Assembly: GCA_005888315.1 (NCBI GenBank)
Contig: VAWH01000018.1
Location: forward strand, 62,001 to 126,000
Direction: 5' to 3'
Source of the DNA: Actinomycetota bacterium
Lineage (GTDB): Bacteria > Actinomycetota > Thermoleophilia > Gaiellales > Gaiellaceae
DNA length: 64,000 nucleotides
Below the pieces are notes generated by a model, which saw nothing but the letters and a program-made list of their open reading frames with translations, was not told the DNA's origin and did not search any database. This document shows, in pieces, positions 50,904 to 58,587 of this stretch. The translations under genes and the position numbers were made by a program. Every line of letters starts with the position of its first letter. Positions within the stretch are counted from its first letter, which is position 1.

Positions 50904-52141
50904 GCCCGAGGTTCGAGGCGCCGCGTGGGACACACGACGTCCTGCCGGCCGAGCAGCCGCTCTGGCAACGAGTGATTGCCGAGCTCGAGAGCCTCTGCGC
51001 GCTCTACGGCTATCGGCGCATCCAGACGCCCGTGTTCGAGGACACCGAGCTCTTCGCGCGCACGTCGGGAGCGGGCTCGGACGTCGTCCAGAAGGAGATG
51101 TACAGCTTCGAGGACCGGGCCGGCCGCTCGTTGACGCTGCGGCCGGAGGGCACGGCGCCGATCGTCCGCGCCTACCTCGAGCACGGCCTGCACCGGGAGC
51201 CGCAGCCCCAGAAGCTGTTCACGATCGCGACGATGTACCGCTACGCAGCGCCGCAAAAGGGCCGCTACCGCGAGCACTACCAGGCGTCCGTCGAGGCGAT
51301 CGGCTCGAACGACCCCGCCGTGGACGCCGAGTTGATCCAGTTCTACAACGAGCTGCTCCGGCGGCTCGGTGTGACGCACTACCGGCTGGAGCTGAACTCG
51401 ATCGGCGATCGCAACTGCCGGCCGGCGTACCTCGAGCGGCTCAACGCCTGGCTCGACGAGCACGAGGACGTTCTCGACGACGAGGCGCGCCAGAAGCGGG
51501 CCACGACGCCGCTGCGCGTCTTCGACGTCAAGAGCGAGCGAGTCCAGACCGCCCTCGTCGATGCGCCCAAGATCGGCGAATCGCTCTGCGAAGCCTGCCG
51601 GGAGCACTTCGACGCCGTTCGGCGCTATCTCGACGCCTACGGCGTCGCGTACGAGCTGACGCCGACGCTCGTGCGCGGCCTCGACTACTACACGCGCACG
51701 ACCTGGCAGTTCGAGGGGCCGGAGCACGGCGCGCAGAGCACGATCTCGGGTGGGGGTCGCTACGACTACCTCGCGGAGGAGATCGGCGGCCCGGCGACGC
51801 CGGGTGTCGGCTTCGGCGCGGGGATCGAGCGGCTGCTGCTCGCCCTCGAGGATGCCGGCGTCGAGGCCCCCGCCGAGGAGCCGATCGATGTCTTCTTCGC
51901 GTGCGACGAGGGCGCCCCGCGCGAGCGAGTGCTTGCCCTCATGGGGAGCCTTCGCGCGGCCGGGCGGACCGCCGATACCGACTACGCCGGCCGGTCGCTC
52001 AAGGGCCAACTGACACAGGCCGGCCGACTGGGCGCGCGCCTGACCGTGGTGGTCGGCGCCGCCGCGGCGACGATCCGGACGGCCGGGACGCAGGACGTCG
52101 AGATTCCTCTCGACGAGCTGGAGGAGAGGTTGACCGCATGA
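50900..52141 (+). CDS. hisS: Histidyl-tRNA synthetase
   Basis: A 413-residue class II synthetase. FEAPRGTHDVLPAE opens it, TLRPEGTAPIVRAYLEHGLH forms motif 2 strands with MYRYAAPQKGRYREHYQASVEAIG, and VRGLDYYTRTTWQF binds histidine. The C-terminal anticodon domain has VFFACDEGAPR. GTG start is coupled to the MBL gene. The neighbour aspS follows after 133 bp of hairpin repeats, and the hisS-aspS pairing is common in bacteria. Confidence 0.96.
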   Translation: MSPRFEAPRGTHDVLPAEQPLWQRVIAELESLCALYGYRRIQTPVFEDTELFARTSGAGSDVVQKEMYSFEDRAGRSLTLRPEGTAPIVRAYLEHGLHREPQPQKLFTIATMYRYAAPQKGRYREHYQASVEAIGSNDPAVDAELIQFYNELLRRLGVTHYRLELNSIGDRNCRPAYLERLNAWLDEHEDVLDDEARQKRATTPLRVFDVKSERVQTALVDAPKIGESLCEACREHFDAVRRYLDAYGVAYELTPTLVRGLDYYTRTTWQFEGPEHGAQSTISGGGRYDYLAEEIGGPATPGVGFGAGIERLLLALEDAGVEAPAEEPIDVFFACDEGAPRERVLALMGSLRAAGRTADTDYAGRSLKGQLTQAGRLGARLTVVVGAAAATIRTAGTQDVEIPLDELEERLTA

Positions 52142-52167
52142 CCGTCGCTCGCCTTCGGCTCGCTCCC

Positions 52168-52192
52168 GCGGGGGAGACCCTGTTTCCCCCGC
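52168..52192. repeat. GC-rich hairpin upstream of aspS
   Basis: Arms GCGGGGGA (52168-52175) and TCCCCCGC (52185-52192) flank an 8-nt loop. No U-tract follows. It is the first of two strong hairpins in the hisS-aspS gap (52142-52274), which could act as attenuator, processing site or repeat element. Confidence 0.6.
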
Positions 52193-52214
52193 GAGCCCCC
52201 TTCTCCATAGATGC

Positions 52215-52236
52215 GGGGGAACCTCCCGGTTCCCCC
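52215..52236. repeat. Short hairpin repeat (copy 2 of 2)
   Basis: Identical in all 22 bases to the hairpin at 5246-5267: GGGGGAACC and GGTTCCCCC around TCCC, followed by a C-rich run. Placed 39 bp before the aspS start. Confidence 0.8.
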
Positions 52237-52274
52237 GAGTCCCCCTCCCCTGCTCAAGGGCCAGGGGCTAGCCC

Positions 52275-54014
52275 ATGAGCTGGCGCGACCTCGGAGCCGG
52301 CGAGGTCCGCAGCGACCACGTGGGCGAGCGCCTCACGCTCGCCGGCTGGGTTGCACGGCGCCGCGACCATGGCGGCCTGATCTTCGTCGACCTCCGCGAC
52401 CAGACGGGCATCTGCCAGCTGGTCGTCAACCCCGAGCGCTCTGCGGAGGCGGCAAAACAGGCGCACGGGATCAGGAATGAGTTCGTGCTTCACGCGCAAG
52501 GCGAGGTCGTCGCGCGCGCGGCCGAGGCAGTGAATCCGAACCTGCCGACCGGCGAAGTCGAGCTCCAGGTCGACACGCTACGTGTCCTCTCGAGCGCGCC
52601 GCCGCTGCCCTTCCAGCTCGACGAGGAAGGCGTCGACGAGACGCTCAGGCTCCGCTACCGCTGGCTCGACCTTCGCCGCGAGCGGATGCAGCGGAACATC
52701 CGCACGCGCGCGCGGGCCGTGGCGGCGATTCGCCGGGAGATGGAGGCGGCCGGCTTCGTCGACATCGAGACCCCGATCATGGGCAAGCCGACGCCCGAGG
52801 GAGCCCGCGACTTCCTCGTGCCGACAAGGCTGCAGCCGGGGCGCTTCTTCGCGCTGCCTCAGTCTCCTCAGATCTACAAGCAGTTGCTCGTGATCTCGGG
52901 CTTCGAGCGCTACTACCAGATCGCGCGCTGCTTTCGAGACGAGGACCTCCGCGCAGATCGGCTGCAGGAGCTGACCCAGCTCGACGTCGAGATGGCGTTC
53001 CCCGACCAGGAGTTCCTCTTCGAGCTCAGCGAGCGGACGATGCAGAGCGTCTGGCGCGACTGTCTCGGCATCGAGGTCGAGGCCGCGTTCCAGCGGCTGA
53101 CCTGGGATGAAGCCCAGGCGCGCTACGGCTCCGACAAACCGGATCTTCGCTTCGGCCTCGAGATCGAGGACGCGACCGAGCTGACGCGCGGGTCCGAGTT
53201 CGGCGTCTTCGCGAGCGCGCCGGCTGTGCGTTTTCTCCGCGTCCCGCAGGAGTTCTCACGTGCCGACCTCGAGCGGCTCGAAGGGATCGCCAAGGAGTGG
53301 GGGGCGAAGGGCCTCGCCTATCTCGTCTACGACGAGGAGGGCGAGGTCCGCTCGCCGATCGCGAAGTTCCTCTCGCAGGAGGAGCTCGACGGTTTTCGCT
53401 CGGAGCCTGCGACGACCGTGCTCTTCGCCGCCGACGAGCCGGCGATGGTCGCGCGGGTCCTCGGAGCGCTGCGACTCCACCTCGGGCGCGAGCTCGAGCT
53501 GATCGACCGCGAAGCGTGGCGGTTCCTCTGGGTAACCGATTTCCCGTTGCTCGAGTGGGACGAGGAGGAAAACCGGTGGAAGGCGGTGCATCATCCGTTC
53601 ACTCGGCCGAACGACGAGGGGATCGAGCTGCTCGACTCCGACCCCGGCGCCGCACGTGCCGTCGCCTACGACCTGGTCGTCAACGGGATCGAGATCGCCG
53701 GCGGCTCCTTCCGGATCCACGAGCCCGCGTTGCAGGCCCGGATCTTCGGCCTGCTCGACATCTCGCCCGAGGAGCAGCGAGCGAAGTTCGGCTTCCTGCT
53801 CGACGCCCTCGCGATGGGCGCGCCCCCGCACGGCGGCATCGCGTCGGGCATCGACCGGCTCGCGATGGCGCTCCTCGACGAGCCCTATATCCGCGACACG
53901 GTCGCCTTTCCGAAGAACCAGGCCGGCGTCGATCCGATGAGCGGGGCGCCGACGGAGGTTGCGCCGGAACAGCTCGCCGAGCTGGGCATCGCCGTGGTCG
54001 CCGAGGAGGACTAA
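52275..54014 (+). CDS. aspS: Aspartyl-tRNA synthetase
   Basis: A 579-residue class II synthetase of bacterial type. The N-terminal OB fold has GWVARRRDHGGLIFVDLRDQTG, RYRWLDLRRERMQRN follows, and motif 2 is YYQIARCFRDEDLRADRLQELTQLD. A GAD insertion domain and the C-terminal GIDRLAMALL motif 3 complete it. ATG at 52275 has no strong ribosome-binding site beyond the hairpins upstream. It precedes a group of envelope-type unknowns. Confidence 0.96.
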   Translation: MSWRDLGAGEVRSDHVGERLTLAGWVARRRDHGGLIFVDLRDQTGICQLVVNPERSAEAAKQAHGIRNEFVLHAQGEVVARAAEAVNPNLPTGEVELQVDTLRVLSSAPPLPFQLDEEGVDETLRLRYRWLDLRRERMQRNIRTRARAVAAIRREMEAAGFVDIETPIMGKPTPEGARDFLVPTRLQPGRFFALPQSPQIYKQLLVISGFERYYQIARCFRDEDLRADRLQELTQLDVEMAFPDQEFLFELSERTMQSVWRDCLGIEVEAAFQRLTWDEAQARYGSDKPDLRFGLEIEDATELTRGSEFGVFASAPAVRFLRVPQEFSRADLERLEGIAKEWGAKGLAYLVYDEEGEVRSPIAKFLSQEELDGFRSEPATTVLFAADEPAMVARVLGALRLHLGRELELIDREAWRFLWVTDFPLLEWDEEENRWKAVHHPFTRPNDEGIELLDSDPGAARAVAYDLVVNGIEIAGGSFRIHEPALQARIFGLLDISPEEQRAKFGFLLDALAMGAPPHGGIASGIDRLAMALLDEPYIRDTVAFPKNQAGVDPMSGAPTEVAPEQLAELGIAVVAEED

Positions 54015-54120
54015 GGCTCTAGGAGGCTTCGTCTCAGCCCGTGCAAGGAACAGCCAGGGCGCGTCGAATCTAACGCGCAGTGACGGTCGCGCCGATACAG
54101 TCGCCATACTTTCCGAGCTG

Positions 54121-55002
54121 ATGGCCAGCGAAAGAGGACAACAGGCGTCATTGACACCGCTTCCGAGTGTCGAGGAGCTGCCGACCCTCCCGGACGGCGG
54201 CTACGACCCGGAGCGCGTCAAGGAGGCCTTTGAGTCGTTCAGGCGCCACACGACTCAGCTCCAGGTGCAGCTGCGCGTGCTGCAGGCGGCGGCCCGCAGC
54301 GGCCAGGTCGAGCCGACCGGGCACGCCGTTCGCATGGATGCGCTGCACCTGATCCGGGCCGCCGCGGACATGGCCGACACGATCGAGCGCGACGCGCAGA
54401 CGGCGTCCGTGGCCCAGGTCCGCCGCACCGAGGAAGAGGTGAGCCGTCGCCAGCGTGAGCTGCAGGAGCGCGAAAGCGACGTCGAGCGCTATCGCCAGGA
54501 GAGCGAGCGCCAGCGTGCCGAGGTGCTCAACGCGGCGCGCAACGAAGCCCGTGAGATGCAGGCCGAGGCACAGCGGCACACCACCGCCGATATTCGCGAG
54601 GCCGAGGCGCGTGCAAACAGGTTGCTCGAGCAAGCTCGCCACCAGGCGACCGAGCTGACCAACTCTGCCCGCGCCGAGGTCGAGCAAACGCTCGAATGGG
54701 CGCGCGCACAGGCTTCAGCCGTGATGGCGCGGGCCCAGGAAGGCGCCGAGCAGCTGCTCGCCGCAGCCGGGCTTGGCGACGAGGCGATCGGCAGAGTCGC
54801 CGAGAAGATCGTCGAGGCCGCTCAGGCGGCAACGGAGGCGAGTCGCGGGCCCGCGGCCTCGCCGAGCGGCGCCGAAGAGCCCTCTTCTCCCGGGGCGCCG
54901 TCGACGCCCGCCGCCGCCGCGCCGCCGCTCTCGGTGCCCGCTCCGGTGGAACCGCCGGTCTCGGCGCCCGACGAAGAGTCGAACGAGCCAGATTCGGCGT
55001 AA
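54121..55002 (+). CDS. Coiled-coil protein of unknown function
   Basis: A 293-residue protein: a short N-terminal region with YDPERVKEAFESFRRHTTQLQVQLRVLQ, then a long coiled coil (~100-215, many EARR/QERE heptads), then a Pro/Ala/Ser-rich tail. The layout recalls cytoskeletal or septum-scaffold proteins such as DivIVA, but the DivIVA signature is not evident. TACTTT (54107-54112) lies 8 nt before the ATG. The gap 54015-54120 shows nothing else. Confidence 0.65.
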   Translation: MASERGQQASLTPLPSVEELPTLPDGGYDPERVKEAFESFRRHTTQLQVQLRVLQAAARSGQVEPTGHAVRMDALHLIRAAADMADTIERDAQTASVAQVRRTEEEVSRRQRELQERESDVERYRQESERQRAEVLNAARNEAREMQAEAQRHTTADIREAEARANRLLEQARHQATELTNSARAEVEQTLEWARAQASAVMARAQEGAEQLLAAAGLGDEAIGRVAEKIVEAAQAATEASRGPAASPSGAEEPSSPGAPSTPAAAAPPLSVPAPVEPPVSAPDEESNEPDSA

Positions 55003-55035
55003 GCCGACTGCCGCGAGCGCTAGGCTCTCGCCGTC

Positions 55036-55671
55036 ATGCCGGGACGACTGGGGCCGCGGTTTGCGATTGAAGCGCTCTTCCTGATCGCGCTCGCAGTTGC
55101 GGCGGCCTATGCCGACCTCGCAAGCAAGTGGATCGTGATCGTGATGGCGGGCGGCTGGCTCGTCGTCGCCCTCCTCGAGCTGAGCGCCGACCGGATCTGG
55201 GCCGCCGCACCGCCCTGGCGGCGACCCTACTACGTTCCGGTTTCGCCGCCTCGGGCGGAGACAGCGGCCGCTCAGCCTCCTCCCGCAGCCGCCGAGGCGG
55301 AGCCTGAGGTTCAACCCGAGCGCGAACCTCGACTCGAACCCACGCCTGCCAAGGAGGAGGCGGTTACGATGATCGCTCCGCGGCCGCCGAAGCCGGTTGC
55401 GGAGGGGGAGGAGCCCGAATCCGAGCTGAAGCCGGAGCCCGAGCTCGAGCCGGTGGCGGCGGAGACCGCTCCGCCGAAGCTCGAGCCGCTCGAGCCCAAA
55501 TCCAAGGGCCGCTGGTTTCGTCGACGCGGGCATGAGCCGGTTGCAGTCGAGGTGCCCGAGATCGAGATGCCCAAGCACGTGCGGCTGCTCCCGGCGGGCG
55601 AACGCACCGATCCCGACGAGGTCACCGAGCTCTTCGACGCGCCGGAACGCGAGGACCGTACCCGCAGGTGA
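55036..55671 (+). CDS. Membrane protein with Pro/Glu-rich tail
   Basis: A 211-residue protein: two transmembrane helices (about 9-27 and 31-48), then a disordered Pro/Glu/Ala-rich region (~70-150) and a C-terminal segment with MPKHVRLLPAGER. Unassigned. TAGGCT (55021-55026) lies 9 nt before the ATG. Its stop overlaps the next gene (GTGA). Confidence 0.6.
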   Translation: MPGRLGPRFAIEALFLIALAVAAAYADLASKWIVIVMAGGWLVVALLELSADRIWAAAPPWRRPYYVPVSPPRAETAAAQPPPAAAEAEPEVQPEREPRLEPTPAKEEAVTMIAPRPPKPVAEGEEPESELKPEPELEPVAAETAPPKLEPLEPKSKGRWFRRRGHEPVAVEVPEIEMPKHVRLLPAGERTDPDEVTELFDAPEREDRTRR

Positions 55672-56180
55672 GGGTCCCGGTTGCCATGAGTCGGCTTCTC
55701 CGAAAGACCGCTATGCGGGCGGAGTCGGTCGCGGAGCGGATGTCCCCCGCGGGAGGTTTGGTCTCGAAGCCTTCGGCCGACGAGCACCCGCCGACGCCGG
55801 TTCCCGAACCCGGGCCGCCCGCCCCCGAGCCGGCGCCGCCCGCCCCCGATCCGGAGCCGCCGACGCCGGAGCCGGGGCCTCCGCCGCCTCAACTGCGCGC
55901 GGTCGCGCCGCCCCTGCCGGAGGCGGAACCTGTCCGCGAGGACGTGCAGGAGCCCGTCACCTACCTGCCTCGAGCCGGGGGAGAGCCCCGAGAGTGGAAC
56001 GTCTGGGAGCTGGAACGGCTCGCACGCGAGAGTGAAGGGCGTGATCAGCCGCGGCACGAGGAGCTCGCTTTTCTGCTCCTCGAGCTGCGGCAGTTCGCAA
56101 ACGCCGACGGCCAACTGCCGGTGGGCTTCGACCCGGTCGTGCGCGAGTCGTTCGGCGAGCTTCTCTACGCCGCGGTTTGA
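55668..56180 (+). CDS. Proline-rich protein with conserved C-terminal helix block
   Basis: A 170-residue protein: an N-terminal basic part, a PEP/PAP repeat (~43-80, PxPEPxPPAPxP), and a compact C-terminus EWNVWELERLARESEGRD with LAFLLLELRQFANADGQLP. Not assigned; no signal peptide. Overlaps both neighbours by 4 nt, so the three genes (55036-56593) form a coupled unit. Confidence 0.55.
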   Translation: MRVPVAMSRLLRKTAMRAESVAERMSPAGGLVSKPSADEHPPTPVPEPGPPAPEPAPPAPDPEPPTPEPGPPPPQLRAVAPPLPEAEPVREDVQEPVTYLPRAGGEPREWNVWELERLARESEGRDQPRHEELAFLLLELRQFANADGQLPVGFDPVVRESFGELLYAAV

Positions 56181-56593
56181 GCCCGGCGCTGGCCCAGAGG
56201 GAAGTCGCTCTCGCCGGGGTCGCTCTGGCCGCGGCGGTTGTCGCACTCGCCGTCACCTCGTCACACGGGTCCAACCGAGGCGGCCACCTCAACCCGGTCT
56301 ACGTTCCCGGAGGCGGCTGGTACACAGCCCTGGCCGGCGCTCGACCAGTGCGTTACGGCACGCGGACGAACTGCGGCGTCCTGCTGCGGACGAAGACGCG
56401 CGGCGTCGTCGACTCGGTCCTGCCGTGCAACATCAAGCTCTTCGTCTCGTTCGGCCGCAGCCCGCGTATCCTCACGCAGGTGGTCGCGCGGCGCCCAGTC
56501 GTCCCTGGTCGACGCTTCGACGTGACGCCGGCCCTCGCGGAGGACCTCGGCATCCAGGGGATCCAGCGCATCAGGTGGGTCTACGCCCGGTGA
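56177..56593 (+). CDS. Secreted double-psi beta-barrel (RlpA-like) protein
   Basis: A 138-residue protein with one N-terminal hydrophobic helix (~9-28, signal anchor or signal peptide). The remainder fits a double-psi beta-barrel of the RlpA/expansin kind: GGGWYTALAG, RTNCGVLLRTKTRGV, LPCNIKLFVSFG, VARRPVVPGRRFDVTPALAEDLGI. RlpA is a septal lytic transglycosylase elsewhere, but catalytic residues are not settled here. TTG start overlaps the upstream stop (TTGA). Its stop codon lies within a 21-base direct repeat. Confidence 0.65.
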   Translation: MSPALAQREVALAGVALAAAVVALAVTSSHGSNRGGHLNPVYVPGGGWYTALAGARPVRYGTRTNCGVLLRTKTRGVVDSVLPCNIKLFVSFGRSPRILTQVVARRPVVPGRRFDVTPALAEDLGIQGIQRIRWVYAR

Positions 56594-56714
56594 GCTAAGC
56601 TCGGCGAGGCGTCGCTTGCGATGCCGCCTGGAGGGCGTGGCGGCTTTGCCGGCGCGCCCGTCTAATCCCGGTCGTTGGTCAAGCGGCGTCTCGCGCCCGG
56701 TGAGCTAAGCTCGG
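56584..56714. repeat. 21-bp direct repeats bracketing a double-hairpin element
   Basis: The same 21 bases, beginning CGCCCGGTGAGCTAAG and ending CTCGG, occur at 56584-56604 and 56694-56714, a period of 110 bp. Between them lies copy 2 of the double-hairpin element. The left copy includes the stop codon of the preceding gene. Each copy contains TAAGCT (56596-56601 and 56706-56711), a candidate -10. The pattern looks like insertion with a target-site duplication or a tandem duplication of the gene end. Confidence 0.8.
56608..56671. repeat. Dispersed double-hairpin repeat, copy 2
   Basis: Left hairpin GGCGTCGC (56608-56615) with GCGATGCC (56618-56625), then CCTGGAGGG, CGGCTTTGCCGG, and GCGCCCGTCTAATCCCGG. 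About 80% identical to 26656-26722. Flanked by 21-bp direct repeats and followed by a structured RNA candidate. Confidence 0.8.
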
Positions 56715-56717
56715 TTC

Positions 56718-56900
56718 AGTGCTCGACCCTGTGCGAGCTCTGCGTTCTCAAAGTAGAACCAACACCAAGTGAAAGGGAGCCCGCGTCCGGTTAGGGCATC
56801 GCCCGAGGCCGGCAAGGCACCCACCTGGCAGTGCCAGGTTCGCTACGGGCGCGGAGTTCCGGCAGGGTGGGGCACTTTGAGAAGTGCTCTCAACGCAAGC
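56718..56900 (+). ncRNA. Candidate structured non-coding RNA, family unknown
   Basis: A ~180-nt non-coding stretch folds well. TGCGTT (56741-56746) pairs with AACGCA (56892-56897), and TTCTCAAAGT (56745-56754) with ACTTTGAGAA (56874-56883). GGAGC+CCGCG (56776-56785) pairs with CGCGG+GTTCC (56850-56860, one bulged A). Two hairpins sit inside: CCGG/GGGC-GCCC/CCGG (56787-56812) and ACCTGGC/GCCAGGT (56823-56839). An A-rich internal loop (56755-56772) lies inside the closing stem. TAAGCT (56706-56711) is a plausible -10. The closing stem with an open central bubble recalls 6S RNA, but no family consensus is seen. Confidence 0.6.
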
Positions 56901-56971
56901 CGGGATTAGCATGCTCCTTGGGGCCGGGGCGGGGATGCCCCTGATCGCGTAGGGGCAGCTAGCCTGACCGT

Positions 56972-58213
56972 GTGATCGAGGTCGTTGGGGATTCCTCGCG
57001 CGACGGCGAGGTAGCGCTCGTTCGGCTGGCGGTCGAGGGCGACCGCATCGTCGACGCAGACACAGACGGGCTCGGGCGCCCGCTCCGTGGCCTTACCTTG
57101 CTCGAGGCGGCGGCGGTGCCGGGCGAGACGCTTGCCGCGGACGCCCTCGCTAACGCGCTCAGTCAGGTGTTTCGGGCTGAGCCTGATCCCGGCCGCGTCG
57201 CGGTGGCGATGAGCGGCGGTGTCGACAGCGCGGTTGCGCTTCTGCGCGGGGGCCCGCAGGCGGTCGGCGTCACGCTGCGGCTCTGGATCGATCCGGAGGC
57301 GCCGGACTCGGAGCGTGCCTGTTGCTCGCCGGAAGCCGTGATCGCCGCGCGCGAGACGTGCCACGCGCTCGGTCTCCCGCACGTGACGCTCGATCTGCGC
57401 GAGGAGTTTCGCCGGGCCGTCGTGGCCCCGTTCGTGCGCGGCTACGCCCGCGGCGAGACTCCGAATCCGTGCATTCGCTGCAACGGCAGCTTTCGCTTCG
57501 CGGAGCTCCTCGCGTTCGCGGAGCGTGCCGGAGCCTCGCGCCTCGCGACCGGGCACTACGCACGGATCGTCGAGCACCGCGGCCGGCGCCTGCTGGCCCG
57601 AGGCCACGATCCGGGGAAGGACCAGACGTACATGCTCGCCCGCCTCGACCCGCGCCTGCTCGACCGGATTTGGTTCCCGCTGGGCGAGCAGACCAAGGAG
57701 GAGACGCGGGCCGAGGCCGGCCGCGCCGGACTCGCAGCCGCGCGGCGTACGGAGAGCCAGGAGGCCTGTTTTCTCGGGGGCGGCGACTACCGTGACTTCC
57801 TGGGGCGCCACGGCGTCGAGCAGGCCGAGGGCGAGATCCTCGACGAGCAGGGCCGCCGGCTCGGCAGCCACGACGGCTTCTGGCGCTTTACGCCCGGCCA
57901 GCGCCGAGGGATCGGCGTTGCGGCGGGGAAGCCCCTGTACGTGCTGCGCACCGATTCCGGCGCGAACGCGGTCGTCGTCGGGCCCCGCGAGTCGCTTGCG
58001 GTCGAAACGATTTCCGCCCGTGGACGGTTGTACGTCCGGGTGAATCGCGCCGAGGTCAAATGGCGGTACCGGTCTCCCGCGGTCCCGGCCGCGGTGGAGG
58101 AGACCGAGCACGGGTTCCGGCTCTTGCTCGACGCGCCTGCGTACGGCGTGGCTGCGGGGCAGGCCGCCGTTCTCTACGAGGACGACGTGGTCGTCGGAGC
58201 GGGGGTGCTGTGA
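56972..58213 (+). CDS. mnmA: tRNA-specific 2-thiouridylase, with N-terminal NifU-like extension
   Basis: The 413-residue protein carries MnmA, which forms 2-thiouridine at U34 of tRNAs. The PP-loop is VAMSGGVDS (~75), catalytic cysteines lie in NPCIRCNG and SQEACFLGG, and GHYARI and the C-terminal beta domain are normal. Before it, ~68 residues (VALVRLAVEGDRIVDADTDG... LLEAAAVPGETLAADALANAL) look like a NifU N-terminal scaffold that has lost its cysteines. TAGCCT (56960-56965) lies 6 nt before GTG. A hairpin, GCCCC (56937-56941)/GGGGC (56952-56956), precedes it. Confidence 0.9.
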   Translation: MIEVVGDSSRDGEVALVRLAVEGDRIVDADTDGLGRPLRGLTLLEAAAVPGETLAADALANALSQVFRAEPDPGRVAVAMSGGVDSAVALLRGGPQAVGVTLRLWIDPEAPDSERACCSPEAVIAARETCHALGLPHVTLDLREEFRRAVVAPFVRGYARGETPNPCIRCNGSFRFAELLAFAERAGASRLATGHYARIVEHRGRRLLARGHDPGKDQTYMLARLDPRLLDRIWFPLGEQTKEETRAEAGRAGLAAARRTESQEACFLGGGDYRDFLGRHGVEQAEGEILDEQGRRLGSHDGFWRFTPGQRRGIGVAAGKPLYVLRTDSGANAVVVGPRESLAVETISARGRLYVRVNRAEVKWRYRSPAVPAAVEETEHGFRLLLDAPAYGVAAGQAAVLYEDDVVVGAGVL

Positions 58214-58587
58214 CATCGGACCGGATCCTGCTCACGATTCCTCGCGGCGAGGGCTTCGAGAATGTCGCGCAGCTCGTCCTCGCGGGCGTCGCGGCCCGGT
58301 TGAACCTCACCTATGAGGTGATGGACGATCTCGGCACGGCGCTGTCGACGCTGCTCGAGCGGCGCGGGGAGCAGGGCGAGCTGACGGTCGAGCTCGACGT
58401 CGGCGAAGACGTCGTCACGGCGACGCTCGGCCCGTTCGGCGACGCGCTCCGGCTCGAACTCGAGCGTCAGGACGGCGGTGTCGGCCTGCGCCGCGTGCTG
58501 GAGACGATGGTCGACGGTTTCGGCACCGTCGAGCGCGAGGGCGGCGAGTGGATCGAGCTCGAGAAGAGGGTCGAGAGCGCGCCTTGA
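58210..58587 (+). CDS. Anti-sigma/GHKL-like regulatory protein
   Basis: A 125-residue protein in the position of an anti-sigma factor gene. RILLTIPRGEGFENVAQLVLAGVAARLNLTYEVMDDLGTALSTLLERR and later strands fit the RsbW-type histidine-kinase-like ATPase fold. The usual N-box Asn and the Gly-rich ATP lid are not clear, so it may bind the sigma factor without kinase activity. GTG overlaps the mnmA stop and its own stop overlaps the sigma start (TTGA). Confidence 0.65.
   Translation: MTSDRILLTIPRGEGFENVAQLVLAGVAARLNLTYEVMDDLGTALSTLLERRGEQGELTVELDVGEDVVTATLGPFGDALRLELERQDGGVGLRRVLETMVDGFGTVEREGGEWIELEKRVESAP

Noticed and set aside
56718-56900. RNase P RNA, tmRNA, SRP RNA or a T-box in the mnmA upstream gap
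   Set aside because: Diagnostic motifs (GAGGAAAGTCC, a tmRNA 3' tRNA-like end, the SRP GGAA tetraloop region, T-box TGGNACCGCG) are missing.
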